9,479 bases of DNA from Promethearchaeota archaeon (lineage in GTDB: Archaea; Asgardarchaeota; Lokiarchaeia; Sigynarchaeales; SOKP01): assembly GCA_016839845.1 (NCBI GenBank), contig JAEOTL010000203.1:1-9479 (forward strand), in the 5' to 3' direction. Under the pieces are notes generated by a model. It was not told the origin of the DNA. It searched no databases and saw nothing but the letters and a program-made list of their open reading frames with translations. Made by a program: the position numbers and the translations under genes. The stretch's first letter is position 1. Each line of letters begins with the position of its first letter. This document shows positions 1-5,354 of the stretch, piece after piece.

Positions 1-612
1 ACAACACCTAAAATTAGAATATTTTTGTTTTATTTCACTTTTCATACTTTTATTTATGGCATTTCTACATCAATTTATACTGCAGGTCTTATTAATCAAT
101 ACCGTATTACTCAACAAGACATAGCCGTTTTATCTTTTAGCAGCCAGATTAGTTTTATCCTATTCCAAATCCCCGCAGGACATCTCACTGATAAAATAGG
201 AAAGAGAAAAACCTTGATACTTAGTGATTTATTTGGGTTATTATTTTTATCTTTATTTATTATGTCCTTCTTTCTATGGTCAGGTGGCTTTAAATCTTTG
301 ATACTTCCCCTATTAATTACTGGGCAGATTATTTGGATTGTAAATCAAACCACATTTGTACCTTCTGATGCTATTATTACAACAAATTTGGATGAAACCA
401 GAAGAGCAGAATCATATGGTATATTAGCACTTATTAGAGGAATCGGGACCATGCCTACGGGAATTATTGCAGGACTCTTAATAGCCCGTGTGCATTATAT
501 CTTTCCTTTTATCATAACTATAATGGGAATCATCTTTAAGATATGGTTTTTGCTCAGATTTTTTGAAAAAGACGTCAATGTTCAGGGGGGAGGAAACCAT
601 GAAAGAGAATGA
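1..612 (+). CDS. MFS transporter, C-terminal half (5' end outside window)
   Basis: The frame is open from base 1 to a TGA at 610-612, so this is the end of a longer gene; the TTG at 25 is not a believable start because homology to the next gene continues upstream of it. The roughly 203 visible residues match the second six-helix half of a major facilitator superfamily permease: hydrophobic segments separated by a cytoplasmic loop carrying the MFS motif A variant GHLTDKIGKRK, then LDETRRAES and PTGIIAGLLI near the end. The downstream MFS protein repeats these same blocks at the same spacing, so the two are tandem paralogues. The protein is an inner-membrane secondary transporter; the substrate cannot be read from sequence. 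Its last codons run through the ribosome binding site of the next gene, which it overlaps by 14 bp, so the two are co-transcribed and perhaps translationally coupled. Confidence 0.88.
   Translation, partial: TTPKIRIFLFYFTFHTFIYGISTSIYTAGLINQYRITQQDIAVLSFSSQISFILFQIPAGHLTDKIGKRKTLILSDLFGLLFLSLFIMSFFLWSGGFKSLILPLLITGQIIWIVNQTTFVPSDAIITTNLDETRRAESYGILALIRGIGTMPTGIIAGLLIARVHYIFPFIITIMGIIFKIWFLLRFFEKDVNVQGGGNHERE
585..593 (+). promoter_or_regulatory. Ribosome binding site of second MFS gene
   Basis: A GGGGGGAGG run lies 5 bases before the ATG at 599 and inside the 3' end of the preceding gene. It decides the start among three in-frame candidates and suggests coupled translation of the two transporters. 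Confidence 0.75.
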
Positions 613-1834
613 AACATCTGGGAATTTAGAAAAAATAAAGAGTAGAAACATCAAGGGTATGTTTTTTCTTCTCTTAATAGATGGTTTCATAGGGGGCGTG
701 TTTGTTGCGGTATATCAGCCTTATGTTCTAGCTTTTACGGGATCTATGTTCATAACTGGAGTTCTATCGACATTAGGTACCGTTATATTTACTTTCCCGA
801 GACCTTTTATCGGGAAATTATCTGACAGGTATGGTCGAAAGAAGTTGTTTGTTGTGAGTTCCCCCATTCTCATCCTTGGATTTATCTTGATTATGACCGC
901 AAATACTCTTTTAATTTTAGTGTTAGGAATAATAATTACTAATATAGGAAGTTCATTTGGAGGTCTGGGAGTCATGATGTTTACATCTGAAAGCAGTAAG
1001 GAAAAGAAAAGAGGATTCAATTTTGGGCTTACAGTTTTTGCCATGTTTGTGGGGAGCATCGCTGGCAAATTTTTTGTGACCCTCGATTTAATCTCAAATA
1101 TTCAACCCTATTTTCTAATTTCTATAGGAATCTTCTTCATTGAATGGATGATTCAACTTTTTGTGTTTTCCGATCCTAATCAGGTAAACCATAATCAACC
1201 AGTTAATCCAGACAAGGCTGAAACAAAAACCTTAAATTTGTGGAAAAAAATGCTAACACATCCCAAAACGAGAAATACCATTATTTTTTTTACTTTAGAC
1301 GGTCTAATTTATGGCACATCGGGCGTTCTTTATGTTGCGGGATTATACGATTATTATCACCTTTCAGTTTCAAATATTGCATTTATAAGTCTGTGGTTTA
1401 GTGTTTCGAGTTTTATTTTTCAAATTCCCGCAGGTCACCTAGCAGATCGTATTGGGAAAAGAAAATCTTTGATCTTAAGTCAAATCTTTGGTATCAGTTA
1501 TTTCTCCCTAATAATAACTGGATTTATTGTATGGAATTTAGGATTTCAGGTACTGTTATTTGCCTTTTTGATTGTTGGGGAGTTTTTAATGGGTATATGT
1601 GTATCCGCTTTTATTCCATCAGAGGGTATGACTGTTACCGATTTAGACGAAACCGGAAAAAGAAAGGCTGAATCATTTGGAATCATATCACTTATACGGG
1701 GAGTAGGATTAATACCTACGGGAATTATAGCAGGATTATTAATTGAATATGTAAATTACATTACCCCTTTTATCATAACAATTTTGGGTATTTTAGTTTT
1801 AATTTGGATTTTGTTAAAGCATTTTCATGATTAG
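599..1834 (+). CDS. MFS transporter (full length, paralogue of upstream gene)
   Basis: This is a 411-residue permease, a usual length for a 12-helix major facilitator. I chose the ATG at 599 because a strong purine-rich site (GGGGGGAGG, 585-593) lies 5 bases before it; a TTG at 563 and an ATG at 578 are in frame but lie upstream of or against that site. A short charged N-terminus leads into the first helix at about residue 21. Motif A appears in both halves: GKLSDRYGRKK (72-82) between helices 2 and 3, and GHLADRIGKRK (279-289) between helices 8 and 9. A polar loop at about 191-222 separates the halves. The family moves small solutes or drugs using ion gradients; the substrate is unknown. The second half closely resembles the upstream gene, showing tandem duplication. 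It converges on the hydrolase gene with 30 bp between stops. Confidence 0.92.
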   Translation: MKENETSGNLEKIKSRNIKGMFFLLLIDGFIGGVFVAVYQPYVLAFTGSMFITGVLSTLGTVIFTFPRPFIGKLSDRYGRKKLFVVSSPILILGFILIMTANTLLILVLGIIITNIGSSFGGLGVMMFTSESSKEKKRGFNFGLTVFAMFVGSIAGKFFVTLDLISNIQPYFLISIGIFFIEWMIQLFVFSDPNQVNHNQPVNPDKAETKTLNLWKKMLTHPKTRNTIIFFTLDGLIYGTSGVLYVAGLYDYYHLSVSNIAFISLWFSVSSFIFQIPAGHLADRIGKRKSLILSQIFGISYFSLIITGFIVWNLGFQVLLFAFLIVGEFLMGICVSAFIPSEGMTVTDLDETGKRKAESFGIISLIRGVGLIPTGIIAGLLIEYVNYITPFIITILGILVLIWILLKHFHD

Positions 1835-1864
1835 TTATCCATTAAAACGTGGTAGAGAATGGGA

Positions 1865-2731
1865 TTATGAGTAAATTTGTAAATCTTTTCCCGATACAAC
1901 TTCACCTTGATAATAATCTTTAACCTCTCGCAGGAGATCCTCCTCAGATACACCCATAAATAACTGGTGATATAAAATTAGTAGTTTAGGTTTAGCTTTA
2001 GTTGCGAGTTCGGCTAATTCATAGGTTGAAGTATGAACACTGGAATGATATTTTCGCCACTTTGATGGGCGTCTTTTAAATCCACTCAAGGAATACACTT
2101 CATGGATAAGGATATCACATCCTTGATAATACTCAATAAGTTTAACATAAGGTGCTGTATCCCCTGAAATACATATTACTTTATCTGGAGTATAAATTTT
2201 AAAACCGTAAGCTTTCCATAACCCATGCTTAACTGGAAAAGCTTCAACTCTGACATTAGAGTCAGTATAAAATATCCCAGTCTTAAACTCTTGAACAAGT
2301 ACTTTATACCCCGTTTTATTAGCAGGTTCAAGTCCATTAATTCTTTCATTAATATCTTCTTGATATGCTGAAATTATGTTATCTGTCATTGATTTAATCC
2401 CAGGGGGACCATAAATTTCAAGCGGTTCTTCTCTACCCAATACCCAAGGTGTAAAAATAAGGTCAGGAAGACCTGTGGTATGGTCAGAGTGTAGGTGAGT
2501 TAAGAAAGCTTTTGTCAACATAGACATTTTCAACCTAGCTGCAGAAGCTCTTCGAACAATACCTGGACCAAAATCAACAATATAGGGAAAATTGTTCACT
2601 ATGATTGCTACTGATGGTCCTGATCGTTTAGGATCTGCGTTGGGCGTTCCGGTTCCTAGAAGAATGATCTTTGTTACAGTTTGATGATTCATAAATGATC
2701 CTTTATTGGAATCTTTTTTGAAATTTAGCAT
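1865..2731 (-). CDS. Metallo-beta-lactamase-fold hydrolase, RNase Z/arylsulfatase-like
   Basis: The 288-residue protein opens with LLGTGTPNADP, typical of the RNase Z-like branch of the metallo-beta-lactamase fold. The metal-binding set is complete: HLHSDH (His79, His81, Asp83, His84), His169 in VKHG, Asp191 in SGDT and His255 in LYHQ; His210 (IHE) and His229/His233 are also conserved-looking. It should be a cytoplasmic di-zinc phosphodiesterase or ester hydrolase. Only about 20 residues separate VKHG from SGDT, so there is no room for the flexible arm (exosite) that tRNA-processing RNase Z carries there. I therefore favour a hydrolase of unknown substrate over a true tRNase Z. The start at 2731 has AGAGGT (2739-2744) 7 bases upstream; an in-frame ATG at 2692, just before the conserved core, is a possible shorter start. 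It diverges from the thiolase operon. Confidence 0.87.
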   Translation of the reverse strand: MLNFKKDSNKGSFMNHQTVTKIILLGTGTPNADPKRSGPSVAIIVNNFPYIVDFGPGIVRRASAARLKMSMLTKAFLTHLHSDHTTGLPDLIFTPWVLGREEPLEIYGPPGIKSMTDNIISAYQEDINERINGLEPANKTGYKVLVQEFKTGIFYTDSNVRVEAFPVKHGLWKAYGFKIYTPDKVICISGDTAPYVKLIEYYQGCDILIHEVYSLSGFKRRPSKWRKYHSSVHTSTYELAELATKAKPKLLILYHQLFMGVSEEDLLREVKDYYQGEVVSGKDLQIYS

Positions 2732-2738
2732 TTTTCAA

Positions 2739-2744
2739 ACCTCT
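2739..2744 (-). promoter_or_regulatory. Ribosome binding site of MBL-fold hydrolase
   Basis: On the - strand this reads AGAGGT, 7 bases before the ATG at 2731. It supports the longer start over the internal ATG at 2692. Confidence 0.6.
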
Positions 2745-2762
2745 AGATTAATTTCAAACTTA

Positions 2763-2770
2763 TTTATAAA
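2763..2770. promoter_or_regulatory. Palindromic TATA-like box between hydrolase and thiolase
   Basis: TTTATAAA reads the same on both strands. It lies 32 bases upstream of the hydrolase start and 81 bases upstream of the thiolase start, so one TATA box could serve both directions or only the hydrolase. The identification rests on sequence similarity to archaeal TATA elements in an AT-rich spacer. Confidence 0.4.
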
Positions 2771-2805
2771 ACAATAACAAATTTAATTTCTCAATAATTC
2801 ATTTC

Positions 2806-2818
2806 TTTGAATTTCAAA
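2806..2818. repeat. Short inverted repeat TTTGAA-T-TTCAAA, possible operator
   Basis: Two perfect 6-base arms flank one T in the 120 bp spacer, 33 bases before the thiolase ATG. The half-site TTCAAA recurs at 2734-2739 and 2753-2758, and AATTTCAAA occurs at both 2750-2758 and 2810-2818. This could be a regulator binding site, though such AT-rich repeats also arise by chance. Confidence 0.3.
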
Positions 2819-2851
2819 TTAATTTAATAAGAAGAAAATATTGGTGAAATT

Positions 2852-4111
2852 ATGGGTAAATTAGCAAGAAAAGTAGCAATGATAGGAGCTGGAATGAGTA
2901 CTTTTGGTGCTCACTTTCCACATAAAAGAAATCCCGATTTATGGATCGACGCTTGGTTAGACGCTGTAAGCAGAGTTGATAACGGAATTGAGCCAAAAGA
3001 TATTGATGCGTGTTATGTAGGAAACTATTCTTCAGATTTATTTAATCATCAAGGTCATTTGGGACCACAGATGGCAAATCTAGTTGGCTTAACTCCAAAA
3101 CCAGCTGGTCGTTTTGAGGGTGCTTGTGCCAGTAGTGGCATTGCCTTACGTCAAGCAATCTTAGCTATAGCTTCAGGAGTACATGATGTTATCGCCGTAT
3201 CTGGGGTCGAATGTATGACGGAACTACCTACAACCGGAGTTACCGATGTATTAGCAACGGCATCCGACAGTTTATTTGAATATCCTGCTGGTGCGACGTT
3301 TCCAGGATTATACGCGACTCTAGCGTCAGCACATTTTAATAAATATGGTACCACTGCGGAAGATTTAATGAGAGTTGCTATAAAAAACCATGAAAATGGA
3401 AAGGAGAATCCTTATGCTCAAATGCAAAGGTCAATATCTGACTTAATGGCAAATAAAATCGCAAAGATAGAAAGATCAGGGGGAGAAGTGCCAGATTGGA
3501 AAGATGAGTTTGATTATCTTAAAAGTAGTTCAAATCCAATGATTGCCCATCCTTTAAGATTATTTGACTGTAGTCTAATTACAGACGGTGCTGCGTGTGT
3601 ATTCTTGGCAGCCGAAGATGTCGCTAAAAATTATACTGATACCCCAATTTGGATTGCTGGTACTGGTCAAGGGAGTGCCGCATTAGCTTTGCATGATCGA
3701 GAAGACCTAACTAGTTTTATTGCTTCAAAAGAGGCAGCACGACAAGCGTATGAAATGTCGGGATTTAAGCCTAAAGATATTCAAGTAGCAGAAGTTCATG
3801 ATTGTTTCACTATCGCAGAAATAGTCGCTTTGGAGGATTTAGGCTTTTATGAAAAGGGTAAGGCTGTTGAAGCGATTAGAAATGGAGACACAGCGCGAAA
3901 TGGGGCATTACCAATTAATACGAGTGGTGGATTAAAGAGTAAAGGCCATCCTGTAGGTGCTACTGGTGCAGCATTTTGTGTAGAAGTCTTCAAACAAATG
4001 AGAGGTATTGCTGAGAAGAATCGACAAGTGAAATTTGATGTGGAACGTATGTTGACTCATAACTTAGGTGGTTCAGGGGCAACTTGTGTTGTAACTATTT
4101 TTGAAAAATAG
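2852..4111 (+). CDS. Thiolase family protein, archaeal SCP2-type acetyl-CoA C-acyltransferase
   Basis: The 419-residue protein has the thiolase layout: IGAGMSTFG near the start, nucleophile Cys92 in EGACASSG, HDCF at 316-319 and GHPVGATG with His366. The final family motif reads HNLGGSGAT and lacks the CxG cysteine of classical thiolases; in the SCP2-type branch the cysteine of the HDCF loop (Cys317 here) is thought to take that role. It would condense or cleave acyl-CoAs, for example two acetyl-CoA to acetoacetyl-CoA, in the cytoplasm. GGTGA at 2843-2847 lies 4 bases before the ATG. The DUF35 gene follows after 12 bp, with its binding site overlapping this stop codon, so the two form an operon. 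In many archaea such a pair complexes with HMG-CoA synthase, but no synthase gene is in view, so its role (mevalonate route or beta-oxidation) stays open. Confidence 0.93.
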   Translation: MGKLARKVAMIGAGMSTFGAHFPHKRNPDLWIDAWLDAVSRVDNGIEPKDIDACYVGNYSSDLFNHQGHLGPQMANLVGLTPKPAGRFEGACASSGIALRQAILAIASGVHDVIAVSGVECMTELPTTGVTDVLATASDSLFEYPAGATFPGLYATLASAHFNKYGTTAEDLMRVAIKNHENGKENPYAQMQRSISDLMANKIAKIERSGGEVPDWKDEFDYLKSSSNPMIAHPLRLFDCSLITDGAACVFLAAEDVAKNYTDTPIWIAGTGQGSAALALHDREDLTSFIASKEAARQAYEMSGFKPKDIQVAEVHDCFTIAEIVALEDLGFYEKGKAVEAIRNGDTARNGALPINTSGGLKSKGHPVGATGAAFCVEVFKQMRGIAEKNRQVKFDVERMLTHNLGGSGATCVVTIFEK

Positions 4112-4117
4112 AGGTGA
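4111..4117 (+). promoter_or_regulatory. Ribosome binding site of DUF35 gene
   Basis: GAGGTGA begins on the last base of the thiolase TAG stop and lies 6 bases before the ATG. It shows that the two genes share a transcript. Confidence 0.7.
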
Positions 4118-4123
4118 AAATAA

Positions 4124-4546
4124 ATGACAGAGAGTGAAAGAGATTTTACTATTAAAAGTTATATTGATTATTTATCTGAGAAGAAACTAATGGGTTCAAG
4201 ATGTAAAGATTGTGGTGCTTCCTATGTACCTGTTAGAAAACTATGTACTAAATGTAACAGTGTAAATATGGAATGGGCTAAAATGTCAGGGAAAGGAAAC
4301 ATTGCAGCATTCACAAGTATTACTGTAGGAACACCTTTTTTTGTTGAAAAGGGTTACGATAGAAATAAACCATATTGCTTCTCAGTTATAAAATTAGATG
4401 AGGGGCCTATGGTTAGTGGTCAATTAATTGGTGTTGATGAAAGCAAACCTGATACCATCAAAATAGGAATGCCCGTTAAAGCAACTTTTATTAAAACTGA
4501 AATAAGAGGAGAAACAAGAGTAGATTTAGGTTTTGAACCTATATAA
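4124..4546 (+). CDS. DUF35 zinc-ribbon/OB-fold protein, thiolase partner
   Basis: The 140-residue protein carries an N-terminal helix region, then a rubredoxin-like zinc ribbon with Cys27/Cys30 and Cys41/Cys44 (CKDC and CTKC), then an OB-fold of beta strands from about residue 55 to the end. This is the DUF35 (Zn-ribbon plus OB-fold) architecture. Known members sit beside SCP2-type thiolases; in methanogens the protein bridges thiolase and HMG-CoA synthase and helps pass the CoA-bound intermediate between them. It has no catalytic residues of its own. GAGGTGA (4111-4117) lies 6 bases before the ATG and begins on the last base of the thiolase stop, so both are read from one message. Its length and cysteine spacing are ordinary for the family. 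A T-rich stretch follows directly. Confidence 0.93.
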   Translation: MTESERDFTIKSYIDYLSEKKLMGSRCKDCGASYVPVRKLCTKCNSVNMEWAKMSGKGNIAAFTSITVGTPFFVEKGYDRNKPYCFSVIKLDEGPMVSGQLIGVDESKPDTIKIGMPVKATFIKTEIRGETRVDLGFEPI

Positions 4547-4570
4547 TTTTATATTTCTTTTTTTTATTTT
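4547..4570 (+). terminator. T-rich terminator after thiolase/DUF35 operon
   Basis: Four T-runs (4547-4550, 4554-4556, 4558-4565, 4567-4570) follow the DUF35 stop with no hairpin before them. Such tracts on the coding strand are typical archaeal intrinsic terminators. It fills the 27 bp gap before the convergent zinc-ribbon gene. Confidence 0.6.
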
Positions 4571-4573
4571 ATA

Positions 4574-5215
4574 CTAATTATTTTTCTTTTTGTTTGTAAA
4601 GTTCCTTTTTCTATCTTCAATATATTTATCCCATGTAAGGATTTTTTCTGACCATTTCTCCTTAGTTTTAGTTCTTTTTAGACCTCTAGAGAGCTTATTT
4701 AAGAATGTCATTACCTCGTGCATCCTTCCACTAATTAAATTGACGGCTGCAGGTCTTGTAAAAACAGGGTCTTTAAAATTTGGGCCTGTCCACTGATGTA
4801 CTTCATGAATAAGTTGATCAATGAGGATCATTTTTTCTTCATAAGACCGTGCTTTCGGTAAATCAGCAATATATCTTTTAAATGCGCTTAATGCAGTTCC
4901 TCCGTGAAGTTGCTTTCTATGATAGCTTTTAAAATAATCTCCCCAAGTAGTTTCCCAGGAACAATTCTTACATTTAAGAATAGCCTCTTTTTTCCCTTTA
5001 TGAAAGATTATATTTTCGCATTTGATACACTTAACTTTACCTAGACTTGCATCTGTCACAGTGATAATATCTTGACATCGCACTAGAAAACTAAAAGCAA
5101 TATCATCAATTAAATCCTCATCGATTATACCCTTTGCATCTTTTTCATATAGTAAGCGGATTTTATGTTGGGGAACTCTCGGTGACCACTCAATCAACTC
5201 ATTTCTGGAATTCAT
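4574..5215 (-). CDS. Zinc-ribbon protein of unknown function
   Basis: I do not recognise this 213-residue protein. A helical N-terminal part (about 1-58, with an acidic stretch IIDEDLIDD) precedes a likely zinc ribbon with Cys63/Cys66 and Cys82/Cys85, spacing CxxC-x15-CxxC. After it come WETTWGDYF, His99, His104 in LHGG, His137/His140 in HEVHQW and RPAAVNLISGRMHEV (155-168), which look like conserved functional blocks because they mix Trp, His, Gly and Arg. The last 25 residues are strongly basic (KKKNN end), which would suit nucleic-acid binding. No signal peptide or membrane segment is present. The product is soluble, and a DNA- or RNA-associated role is only an inference. No clear ribosome binding site precedes the ATG at 5215, so it may be translated from a leaderless message. 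It is transcribed away from the DUF362/EF-hand gene. Confidence 0.8.
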   Translation of the reverse strand: MNSRNELIEWSPRVPQHKIRLLYEKDAKGIIDEDLIDDIAFSFLVRCQDIITVTDASLGKVKCIKCENIIFHKGKKEAILKCKNCSWETTWGDYFKSYHRKQLHGGTALSAFKRYIADLPKARSYEEKMILIDQLIHEVHQWTGPNFKDPVFTRPAAVNLISGRMHEVMTFLNKLSRGLKRTKTKEKWSEKILTWDKYIEDRKRNFTNKKKNN

Positions 5216-5292
5216 CTTTCTAAAAGAGGGAAAAAATTTTTAATTTAGTCTAAAAAGTTAAAACTCTTTTCTAAGTCTTATTATCGGTAAAC

Positions 5293-5301
5293 TTTATATT
5301 A
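5293..5301 (+). promoter_or_regulatory. TATA-like box of DUF362/EF-hand gene
   Basis: TTTATATTA lies about 58 bases before the ATG at 5355. Transcription starting about 25 bases downstream would leave a leader of roughly 35 bases containing the ribosome binding site, but would begin after the alternative ATG at 5310. This helps reject the longer start. Confidence 0.45.
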
Positions 5302-5341
5302 CAATAAGAATGATTAAACTCTTAAAATATTATAACAATTT

Positions 5342-5350
5342 GAAGGCGAT
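5342..5350 (+). promoter_or_regulatory. Ribosome binding site of DUF362/EF-hand gene
   Basis: GAAGGCGAT lies just upstream of the ATG at 5355, with the GAAGG core 8 bases away. No comparable site precedes the ATG at 5310. Confidence 0.55.
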
Positions 5351-5354
5351 AATT

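Noticed and set aside
25..612. TTG at 25 as the start of the first transporter
   Set aside because: The frame is open to base 1, and residues before this point (TPKIR) align with HPKTR in the paralogue, so the gene begins outside the window.
721..1068. 115-residue frame on the - strand inside the second MFS gene
   Set aside because: It lies wholly antisense to a well-supported permease, has no recognisable motif, and its composition is what the reverse of a hydrophobic gene gives.
3151..3354. 67-residue frame on the - strand inside the thiolase
   Set aside because: It is antisense to a conserved catalytic region and shows no ribosome binding site or family resemblance.
5310..5354. 15-residue N-terminal extension of the DUF362/EF-hand protein from the ATG at 5310
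   Set aside because: The best TATA box would place the transcript start after this ATG, and only the ATG at 5355 has a purine-rich site before it.
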